DNA of 64,000 bases, from NCBI GenBank assembly GCA_947500415.1, contig CANMRT010000001.1:1452982-1516981 (forward strand), in the 5' to 3' direction. Each line of letters begins with the position of its first letter. Within the stretch, counting starts at the first letter, position 1. Shown piece after piece: positions 56,602-64,000 of this stretch. The notes below the pieces were generated by a model that had not been told where the DNA came from, searched no databases, and saw nothing but the letters and a program-made list of their open reading frames with translations. Both the position numbers and the translations under genes were made by a program. This DNA is from an uncultured Roseicyclus sp. (GTDB lineage Bacteria > Pseudomonadota > Alphaproteobacteria > Rhodobacterales > Rhodobacteraceae).

Positions 56602-59307
56602 ATGCCCATCACCGTTGGCCACGATTCATCGAACACTCGCAAAACACTGACCGTTGGGGGCCAGTCTGTCGCCTATTATTCCATCGACGCCGCTGAGGCC
56701 GCGGGGCTGGGTGATTTCTCCAAACTGCCCGCCGCGTTGAAGGTGGTGCTTGAGAATATGCTGCGGTTTGAAGACGGCAAAACCGTCTCGGTCGACGACA
56801 TTAAGGCGTTTAGCGAATGGGCCGCCAAAGGCGGCAAGAACCCCCGCGAGATCGCTTACCGCCCCGCGCGCGTGCTTATGCAGGACTTCACCGGCGTGCC
56901 AGCGGTTGTGGACCTCGCCGCCATGCGCGACGGGATCAAGGCGCTGGGCGGTGATCCGCAAAAGATTAACCCACTTAATCCTGTTGATCTGGTCATCGAC
57001 CACTCCGTCATGATCGACGAATTCGGCAACCCGCGCGCGTTCCAGATGAATGTCGACCGTGAGTATGAGCGCAATATGGAGCGCTATACCTTCCTCAAGT
57101 GGGGCCAGACCGCGTTCAACAACTTCCGCGTCGTCCCCCCCGGCACCGGCATCTGCCACCAGGTAAACCTTGAATATCTGTCCCAGACCGTTTGGACCGA
57201 CACGGACCAGAGCGGCGCTGAGGTTGCATACCCCGATACGCTGGTGGGCACGGACTCCCACACCACCATGGTTAACGGCGCCGCCGTTCTGGGCTGGGGT
57301 GTTGGCGGGATTGAAGCTGAAGCTGCAATGCTGGGTCAGCCGATCTCCATGCTGATCCCCGAGGTCGTGGGTTTCGAGCTGACCGGCGCGATGATGGAAG
57401 GCACGACCGGCACCGACCTTGTGCTGAAAGTTGTGGAGATGCTGCGCGAGCGCGGAGTTGTGGGCAAATTCGTGGAGTTCTACGGCAAGGGCCTCGACAC
57501 CCTGCCGCTGGCCGACCGCGCTACAATTGCGAACATGGCACCCGAGTATGGTGCGACCTGTGGCTTCTTCCCGATCGACGGTGAGACGCTGCGTTACCTG
57601 CGCACCACGGGCCGGGACGAGGATCGGATTGCGCTGGTCGAGGCCTACGCCAAGGAGAACGGCTTCTGGCGCGGCGACGATTACGCGCCCGTCTATACCG
57701 ACACGCTGCACCTCGACATGGGCACCATCGTGCCCGCGATCTCGGGCCCCAAGCGGCCCCAGGACTACGTTGCGCTCACCGGCGCAAAAGAGGCGTTCAC
57801 CAAGGAGATGGCAGAGACCTTCAAGCGCCCGATGGGCAAGGAAGTGGCCGTCGACGGCGAAGACTACACGATGGAAAGCGGCAAGGTTGTGATCGCCTCG
57901 ATCACGTCCTGTACCAATACATCGAACCCCTACGTGATGATCGGCGCGGGCCTTGTGGCGCGCAAAGCACGTGAGCTTGGACTTGATCGCAAACCTTGGG
58001 TGAAGACCTCGCTGGCACCTGGTTCCCAAGTGGTGTCGGCTTATCTGGAGGCGGCGGAGTTGCAGGACGATCTTGACGCCATCGGCTTCAACCTTGTGGG
58101 CTATGGCTGCACGACGTGCATCGGTAACTCTGGCCCCTTACAGGAGGAGATCTCCAAGGCCATCCATGAGGGTGATCTGGTCGCCACCTCAGTTCTCTCG
58201 GGCAATCGCAACTTTGAGGGCCGCATCAGCCCTGATGTGCGCGCAAATTACCTCGCTTCTCCTCCGCTGGTCGTCGCCTACGCCTTGGCCGGTACGATGG
58301 ACATCAATCTGGCCACGGACCCGATCGCGCAGACGCCGGACGGCAAGGATGTTTATTTGAAAGATATCTGGCCTTCGACCCAGGAGATCGCGGAGCTGGT
58401 GGAAGAAACCGTGACCCGCGAGAGCTTCCAGGAGAAATACGCAAGCGTCTTCACGGGCGATGAGAAGTGGCAGGGCGTTAGCGTTCCCCAGCAGGAAACC
58501 TACGACTGGCCGGCGACCTCGACATACATCCAGAACCCGCCCTACTTCCAAGGCATGACCATGGCGACCAAAGAGATCGAGAATATCGAAGGCGCGAAAG
58601 TGCTGGCGCTGCTCGGTGACATGATCACGACGGACCACATCTCTCCTGCCGGCTCGTTCAAGGACACGCATCCCGCTGGCCAATATCTGGTGGAGCGCCA
58701 GGTACCGGTGCGGGAGTTCAACTCTTACGGCTCCCGCCGCGGCAACCACGAGGTTATGATGCGCGGCACGTTTGCCAACATTCGCATCAAGAACGAGATG
58801 CTGGATGGCGTGGAAGGCGGCTATACCTTGGGGCCGGACGGCAACCAGACGTCGATCTTTGATGCGGCCATGGCCTATCAAGAAGCGGGCACGCCGCTGG
58901 TGATCTTTGGCGGTGAGCAGTATGGCGCGGGCTCGTCCCGTGACTGGGCCGCAAAGGGGACGAACCTTTTGGGCGTGAAGGCTGTGATCGCGGAGAGCTT
59001 TGAGCGTATCCACCGGTCCAACCTCGTGGGTATGGGTGTAATCCCGTTCGAGTTCACGAATGGTGACACCCGCAAGTCGCTTGGTCTGAAGGGTGATGAG
59101 ACCGTCTCCATCCATGGTCTCGATACCGTGACGCCCCTTGCCGAGGTGCCCTGCACGATCACCATGGGCGACGGTTCCACCAAGGAGATCACGCTTAAAT
59201 GCCGGATCGATACGGGTGTGGAGATCGAATATATTGAGAACGGCGGCGTGCTACACTACGTGCTGCGCAACCTCGCGCGGGAAGACGCGCCCATGGCGGC
59301 TGAGTAA
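56602..59307 (+). CDS. acnA: Aconitate hydratase AcnA
   Basis: VGTDSHTTMVNGAAVLGWGVGGIEAEAAMLGQP, GYGCTTCIGNSGPL, GAGSSRDWAAKG. Confidence 0.97.
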   Translation: MPITVGHDSSNTRKTLTVGGQSVAYYSIDAAEAAGLGDFSKLPAALKVVLENMLRFEDGKTVSVDDIKAFSEWAAKGGKNPREIAYRPARVLMQDFTGVPAVVDLAAMRDGIKALGGDPQKINPLNPVDLVIDHSVMIDEFGNPRAFQMNVDREYERNMERYTFLKWGQTAFNNFRVVPPGTGICHQVNLEYLSQTVWTDTDQSGAEVAYPDTLVGTDSHTTMVNGAAVLGWGVGGIEAEAAMLGQPISMLIPEVVGFELTGAMMEGTTGTDLVLKVVEMLRERGVVGKFVEFYGKGLDTLPLADRATIANMAPEYGATCGFFPIDGETLRYLRTTGRDEDRIALVEAYAKENGFWRGDDYAPVYTDTLHLDMGTIVPAISGPKRPQDYVALTGAKEAFTKEMAETFKRPMGKEVAVDGEDYTMESGKVVIASITSCTNTSNPYVMIGAGLVARKARELGLDRKPWVKTSLAPGSQVVSAYLEAAELQDDLDAIGFNLVGYGCTTCIGNSGPLQEEISKAIHEGDLVATSVLSGNRNFEGRISPDVRANYLASPPLVVAYALAGTMDINLATDPIAQTPDGKDVYLKDIWPSTQEIAELVEETVTRESFQEKYASVFTGDEKWQGVSVPQQETYDWPATSTYIQNPPYFQGMTMATKEIENIEGAKVLALLGDMITTDHISPAGSFKDTHPAGQYLVERQVPVREFNSYGSRRGNHEVMMRGTFANIRIKNEMLDGVEGGYTLGPDGNQTSIFDAAMAYQEAGTPLVIFGGEQYGAGSSRDWAAKGTNLLGVKAVIAESFERIHRSNLVGMGVIPFEFTNGDTRKSLGLKGDETVSIHGLDTVTPLAEVPCTITMGDGSTKEITLKCRIDTGVEIEYIENGGVLHYVLRNLAREDAPMAAE

Positions 59308-59328
59308 CGTCCAATACAGAACAGCGTG

Positions 59329-59356
59329 CGGGGCCCTTTGGGGCCCCGTTTGCGTT
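59329..59356 (+). terminator. Intrinsic terminator after acnA
   Basis: CGGGGCCC-TTTG-GGGCCCCG followed by TTTGCGTTT. Confidence 0.75.
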
Positions 59357-59956
59357 TCAGGAGAGCGCGGCCGGATCGTATTGCGTGCGCACCCAGTCTT
59401 CCATCGTTATGCCCGTTTCGGCATTTGCTAACGCGAAAGCATCGAGCAGTCGGTTTACAACCCGCGCCTTGCCCCATGGATTATGGATGAAGCGCAAAGA
59501 CAATTGTTTGCGGGCTTCCTCCAATGGCACATCCTTGAAGGCATGCACGTAGATGGCCGATGCCAACCCGGTGCGGTCCGAGCCAGACTTGCAATGTACG
59601 ACCATGGGTTTCGGCATGTCGCGAAAGGCATCGAACAGGGCAACGAGTTGATCGCGTGCGGGCAGGGCGAGGGCGCGGAGCGAGACGGTCTTGAATGGAA
59701 GGTCGAGCGCGGCGCAGGCCTCGGCCTCCATCTTGCTGACATCTCCATTGGCCCCCCGAAGCGACAAAACCGAGGCCGCGCCCATTGCCTTTAGCTGCGC
59801 GAGGCGTGCGGGGCTGGGATGGTTTTGCCGCCAAACCTGATCGTCGAGCTTCTCGAAATTCGTCCAGATCGTGCGCAAAAAGCCGTGATCTTTCAGCCAA
59901 TACAGCTGTCGCACCTCAGCACGTGAGTAGATGGAAGAGGGGGCAGCAGGCTCCAT
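59357..59956 (-). CDS. Tyrosine/dual-specificity phosphatase family protein
   Basis: VVHCKSGSDRTGLASAIYVH (CX5R signature). Confidence 0.93.
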   Translation of the reverse strand: MEPAAPSSIYSRAEVRQLYWLKDHGFLRTIWTNFEKLDDQVWRQNHPSPARLAQLKAMGAASVLSLRGANGDVSKMEAEACAALDLPFKTVSLRALALPARDQLVALFDAFRDMPKPMVVHCKSGSDRTGLASAIYVHAFKDVPLEEARKQLSLRFIHNPWGKARVVNRLLDAFALANAETGITMEDWVRTQYDPAALS

Positions 59957-60022
59957 GGCGGGGCGGTATCACGGGTCGCGCCGCGGCGTCCAGCGGACTT
60001 GCGCTATAGATGTTGTCCAGTG

Positions 60023-60484
60023 CAGATGGTCGACATGAAGGGTTTTCCTGATCTCCCGCCCCTGTGGCTGCTCCTGTTCATGGCCTTGGCTTGGGGCCTT
60101 GCTCGCTTCGCACCGCTTGCCGAAACGGTCGATCCGCTGCTGCAACGCTTTGGCATGATGATGGCCGGTCTGGGCGTCGCGTTCATTTTTTGGGCGGCGG
60201 CGTGGTTTTGGAAAAAGAAGACCACGATCGAGCCCCACCATGCCCCTGGCACATTGATCGTTGAGGGGCCCTACCGGCTAAGCCGCAATCCCATATACCT
60301 TGGGATGCTTTTGATATTGTTTGGGCAAATCATGTGGCTGTCGGCCCTGACGCCTGCGATCCTGCTGCCATTCTTCTACACGATTCTGACGATCCGTTTT
60401 GCGATCCCTGAGGAAATTGCGCTGGCAGACACCTTCGGCGACGAGGGCGTGGCCTATCTGGAGGCGACAAGACGCTGGATTTGA
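60023..60484 (+). CDS. Isoprenylcysteine carboxyl methyltransferase-like membrane methyltransferase
   Basis: LIVEGPYRLSRNPIYLGMLLILFG; EEIALADTFGDEGVAYLEATRRWI. Confidence 0.88.
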   Translation, partial: QMVDMKGFPDLPPLWLLLFMALAWGLARFAPLAETVDPLLQRFGMMMAGLGVAFIFWAAAWFWKKKTTIEPHHAPGTLIVEGPYRLSRNPIYLGMLLILFGQIMWLSALTPAILLPFFYTILTIRFAIPEEIALADTFGDEGVAYLEATRRWI

Positions 60485-60585
60485 AGGGGCTTGTTACATC
60501 CCCTCGCAAAGGCTTGATTAGCAAATCTGCCCCCCATGGCCTACTTCAGGCGCGTAGGGACACCAGCAGTACAACAGGCATGAAT

Positions 60586-61287
60586 ATGCGACAGCTTACT
60601 TTGATGGCAGCACTGGGCGGCAGCATTGCCGCGGCACCGGCATTGGCCGACGGCCCAGTTGTCGTGGAATTGTTCACCTCACAAGGCTGCGCCTCGTGCC
60701 CGCCGGCGGATGAATTGCTGGCGGAATTGGCGACCCGTGATGATGTCATCGCGTTGGCCCTGCACGTCGACTACTGGGATTATATCGGGTGGGCTGATAC
60801 GTTCGCCGACCCTGCGTTCACCGAGCGACAGCATCACTATGCCCACACCGCTGGGTCTACTGTCGTCTACACGCCTCAGATGGTGATCGGAGGCGTCGAT
60901 CACGTTGTCGGCACCCGACCTATGGAGGTTGCCGATCAGATCGCGGCCCATCGCGCAGCCCCGAACCCGGTCATGGTTGAGGCCGTCGAGGCCGGAGACG
61001 GTTGGCAAGTGCGCGCTACTTGGACTGGTGCCAGCAGCGATATGCCAGAGATGATGGTGCAAGTTGTCAGCTATTTGCCCGCGCAGAATATCGAGATCAC
61101 GCGTGGCGAAAATGCCGGGCTGACAACCGAATACCACAACATTGTACAATCGTGGCAGATGGTGGCGAACTGGGCGGGCAATGTGCCGTTCGAGGCCCAA
61201 GTCGCACCAGCGGGCGATTTGCCCCATGTGGTGATCGTGCAGGCCAGCGGCTACGGGGCCATCCTGGGCGCTGCTCGGCTCGACTAA
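60586..61287 (+). CDS. DUF1223-family secreted thioredoxin-like protein
   Basis: VVVELFTSQGCASCPPADELLAELA; LHVDYWDYIGWADTFADPAFTERQ. Confidence 0.93.
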   Translation: MRQLTLMAALGGSIAAAPALADGPVVVELFTSQGCASCPPADELLAELATRDDVIALALHVDYWDYIGWADTFADPAFTERQHHYAHTAGSTVVYTPQMVIGGVDHVVGTRPMEVADQIAAHRAAPNPVMVEAVEAGDGWQVRATWTGASSDMPEMMVQVVSYLPAQNIEITRGENAGLTTEYHNIVQSWQMVANWAGNVPFEAQVAPAGDLPHVVIVQASGYGAILGAARLD

Positions 61288-61290
61288 GCT

Positions 61291-62259
61291 TCAGCCGTAA
61301 GTCGCCGCCCTCGTTTCGGCTTTTTCCTTGCGAGCTGGCTTCCAACGATCATGAACCCAAAACCATTGATCCGGTGATGAGAACACCCGTGCGGCCAGGC
61401 TATCGTTGAGTGCTTGGGTCATTGTGCGGGCGTCGGAATGGGGGATGGGTGCTTCAAGCTCAATCGTGAAGTCGAGGCCGTTTTCGCATCGCGTGGAGTA
61501 GATCGGGATCAGGAGCGCGTCGTATTTCAAGGCCATCTCGGCCGCTGCGGGCGAGGTCGGGGCAGGCTGGCCCATGAAATCGTGAATCGGGCCGCCGAAG
61601 AAATATTGGTCGATCAGGATCGCCCCCTGACCTCCGCCGCGCAGGTGTTTGACAAAGCCTGCCAAGCCGCGCCTGTCGCGTGAAAACGCGCCACCGCCGA
61701 CGTTTTCGATTGTCGCGATGTAGTGGTCGTTCAGGAAATCGTTGTTGAGGGGACGGTAAAGCCCACCCATCTGATAGCCGCGCGCATTCAACGCTGCACG
61801 GCCTGCCTGATAATTTCCGAAATGCCCCGAGATGAAGAGGATAGGACGCCCGACAGCGCGCGCCTCCTCTGCTGCGGTCCAACCGGGGCCGGTGGGTTGC
61901 CAGGTTGCGGCGCGGGCCATTTGGTCCTCGGTCGCATAGTTCTCCATCACCACGCGGCCTACGTTATTGGTGACGGAACGGGCAATCTGGCGCCGATCAT
62001 GCTCAGACAATTCCGGCAAGACCATCGCAAGGTTTCGACGCGCCAGCGCCGTCCGTCCGGTGAGGGGGCCAACGACGGTCGCAAAGAACCACCCCATGGA
62101 TGCCACGCGCATACGGTGTGGCAGGCGCAATGCGCACCAGATGAGCCCGCGCCACAGGCGGTCGATCAGCCAATCCCCGGCTGAACGCCCTTGGCGCGGA
62201 TCAGTGGGGGGGCTGGATTGCGCGATGGTTTCGGTTCCGGAATAGCGTCGATGGGGCAA
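61291..62259 (-). CDS. Lysophospholipid/lipid A acyltransferase (LpxL/HtrB-like)
   Basis: GHFGNYQAGRAALNARGYQMGGLYRPLNN; LIDQYFFGGPIHDFMGQPAPTS. Confidence 0.92.
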   Translation of the reverse strand: MPHRRYSGTETIAQSSPPTDPRQGRSAGDWLIDRLWRGLIWCALRLPHRMRVASMGWFFATVVGPLTGRTALARRNLAMVLPELSEHDRRQIARSVTNNVGRVVMENYATEDQMARAATWQPTGPGWTAAEEARAVGRPILFISGHFGNYQAGRAALNARGYQMGGLYRPLNNDFLNDHYIATIENVGGGAFSRDRRGLAGFVKHLRGGGQGAILIDQYFFGGPIHDFMGQPAPTSPAAAEMALKYDALLIPIYSTRCENGLDFTIELEAPIPHSDARTMTQALNDSLAARVFSSPDQWFWVHDRWKPARKEKAETRAATYG

Positions 62260-62313
62260 GCGCAGACATAAAGCCCACCGTGGGGCTTCACAAGCGAGGG
62301 CCCGATGTCAGAA

Positions 62314-62748
62314 TTATCCGGTGTTCTGGGCGGCTGCTGCTTCAAGGGCCGGACGCAATTGCTCAAAAGCATAGCCGTAGGACGTGGCCGTCTCGATAAT
62401 CTGGTCCACCGGCACGTGGCCTGCAGCCCCAAAGGCCCAGACAATGGTGCAGCGGTTCCCCGACGCGCAATAGGCGACCACAGGTCCGTCCGAACCTGCG
62501 ATGGCATCGGCCTGTTCATCCACATTATCCTGGGTCAGCGTGTGGCCCTGAAACGGGTTGAACACGTAAGCGATGCCGTGTGCTTCAGCCTCTGCCTGGA
62601 TGGCAGCGGCCTGCAGTGGCGGCGGCACTTCTGTGTCGGGGCGGTTACATATCAGCGTTTTGACGCCCATTTCGGCCAGCGTTGCTACATCCGAGGGCTC
62701 GATCTGAGGGGTGACGGTGTATCCGTCGACAATCTGGCGCAAGTCCAT
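62314..62748 (-). CDS. TIGR01244-family sulfur transferase / phosphatase-like protein
   Basis: DLRQIVDGYTVTPQIEPSDVATLAEMGVKTLICNRPD; VVAYCASGNRCTIVWA. Confidence 0.9.
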   Translation of the reverse strand: MDLRQIVDGYTVTPQIEPSDVATLAEMGVKTLICNRPDTEVPPPLQAAAIQAEAEAHGIAYVFNPFQGHTLTQDNVDEQADAIAGSDGPVVAYCASGNRCTIVWAFGAAGHVPVDQIIETATSYGYAFEQLRPALEAAAAQNTG

Positions 62749-62821
62749 GGATGGGGGCTCCGGCTGAGGCGTTTGGATTTCTGCGTGAACCTGCCCGAAA
62801 CCTCGACGAAGGAAAAGGCCT

Positions 62822-63799
62822 TCAACCGCTTGGCAGCAGGTCGACACCCAGTTGTGATGCCATTCCGAGGATGTCGAAAGGCAACCAGTTTTCGATGATC
62901 AGACCGTCTTCATCGAAATGGTAGAAATCCATCACATCCATTCCGACGGATTTGCCGGTGGCTTCGATTCCCAAATAGGGGCCGGTATGAGTGGCATAAA
63001 GGCGTCCGCCCGTCAGTGCGAAAGGACCATCGGCGATGCGCACGAAGTGCCCCCGCGATTCGCGGTCGGGCACCGCGATGCGGAAAGGGATTTGGTGGTT
63101 TTGGCGGAAGCCTTCCACGCCGCGACAGATGCCGATCCCGGCGGCGGCATAATACATGAAATGGGGGTGCCAATGGTCCATGGACAGGTTGGAGACATCG
63201 GCGCCGGGGTTGTTGTTAAGGTTATCGTGCATATCCAGAACGCGGGCCATCGACGCCGCACCACCCGCCGGATCACCTGGCCCCATACGCACTCCTGCGC
63301 CGCCTTTCGGTCCCGGCCAAAGGCCACGTGCGCCAGGCATGGGTGGTAACGGATTGCAGCCCGCCTGATCCATCAGGTCAATCAGGTCTGGCAAGATCCA
63401 ACTGCGTGCGATCTGGCCCGCATCGTTCAGATGATGCACCTCACAAATTCGCAAATGCACCACCCCGCCAGTGGGTTGGATGCCAAGAAGCGGATCCGAG
63501 AATGTGCCCTGCCAATGTCCGAAGGACCCCACAAGCGGCGAATACCGCACCATGTCGGTCCGTGAATCGGGATGATTTTCGCCCGCCAGAAAGATCTCCG
63601 GTCGCCAATCCGCATCGGGCAGGGCACGCGTGAGGGCGCTATAGAACTGGCTGATCTGTTCCGGGCCATGGCTGACTCCCCAGGGATGGGCGATTTGTGC
63701 CTCGGCATCCGGTGCGAAGATCCCCGCAATATCGGCGCCTTGCGCCAAATCCGTTAGATGTGCCCAAATCCGCGCTTTTTCCTGTTCCAAGTCCCGCAT
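62822..63799 (-). CDS. NTF2/SnoaL-like polyketide cyclase-family protein (two repeats)
   Basis: SnoaL-like YAAAGIGICRGVEGFRQNHQIPFR; GMDVMDFYHFDEDGLIIENWLPFD. Confidence 0.85.
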   Translation of the reverse strand: MRDLEQEKARIWAHLTDLAQGADIAGIFAPDAEAQIAHPWGVSHGPEQISQFYSALTRALPDADWRPEIFLAGENHPDSRTDMVRYSPLVGSFGHWQGTFSDPLLGIQPTGGVVHLRICEVHHLNDAGQIARSWILPDLIDLMDQAGCNPLPPMPGARGLWPGPKGGAGVRMGPGDPAGGAASMARVLDMHDNLNNNPGADVSNLSMDHWHPHFMYYAAAGIGICRGVEGFRQNHQIPFRIAVPDRESRGHFVRIADGPFALTGGRLYATHTGPYLGIEATGKSVGMDVMDFYHFDEDGLIIENWLPFDILGMASQLGVDLLPSG

Positions 63800-63906
63800 G
63801 CCTGCCCTCTGGCTTGTCTTTGCAATCCTATGCAAAAGCCTTGCGTCATGGGAAGTCGGCTGTCTAGATGGCTCAAGCGAATTCTCGGGTAAGGGGGGCA
63901 CGACCC

Positions 63907-64000
63907 ATGGCACAGATTCGATTGAAACATGTCTCGAAACGTTGGGGCAGTTTCGTGGGTGTGGATGATTTCCACCTCGATATCGCGGATCAGGAGTTCC
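63907..64000 (+). CDS. ABC transporter ATP-binding protein, 3' truncated by window edge
   Basis: Manual translation MAQIRLKHVSKRWGSFVGVDDFHLDIADQEF typical of UgpC/MalK family; absent from ORF track. Confidence 0.8.
   Translation, partial: MAQIRLKHVSKRWGSFVGVDDFHLDIADQEF

Noticed and set aside
56626-58029. 467-aa minus-strand ORF
   Set aside because: Antisense to acnA; His/Arg/Val-rich composition typical of frame shadows.

Overview
This 64 kb window looks like chromosomal DNA from an alphaproteobacterium of the Rhodobacteraceae/Roseobacter type (judged from gene content and high GC). It is mostly ordinary core and accessory genes. I saw no rRNA, tRNA, CRISPR array, prophage or transposase. 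Main blocks in order: a 5'-truncated dihydropyrimidinase with a NitT/TauT-type ABC transporter; an acetate/short-chain-fatty-acid-type sensing cluster (XRE regulator, single-domain response regulator, small membrane protein, symporter-histidine kinase fusion, FliM-like protein); a rlmI-like rRNA methyltransferase coupled to a PIN-domain protein; a MoxR/VWA gene set; dksA; an Anbu proteasome-like peptidase/transglutaminase/alpha-E/ATP-grasp operon; a P450; two paralogous secreted LCCL-domain proteins; a DNA ligase/esterase/MBL-exonuclease operon; an orphan fliG; purB; a TetR gene divergent from a membrane protein with clear twin operators; a small AT-rich island; an aminotransferase; sdhE; ccmABCDG; acnA; and assorted enzymes, ending in a truncated sugar-type ABC ATPase. 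The most interesting non-coding signals are: (i) a RutR-like palindrome before the transporter; (ii) a 20-bp-period direct repeat overlapping the start codon of the XRE regulator; (iii) a perfect stem-loop with a T-tract whose loop holds the rlmI start codon; (iv) two architecturally related nested-palindrome elements with covarying arms; (v) twin TetR operators; (vi) a low-GC island with an orphan ORF beside one of the palindromic elements. Family names come from reading the translated proteins; no database search was run.
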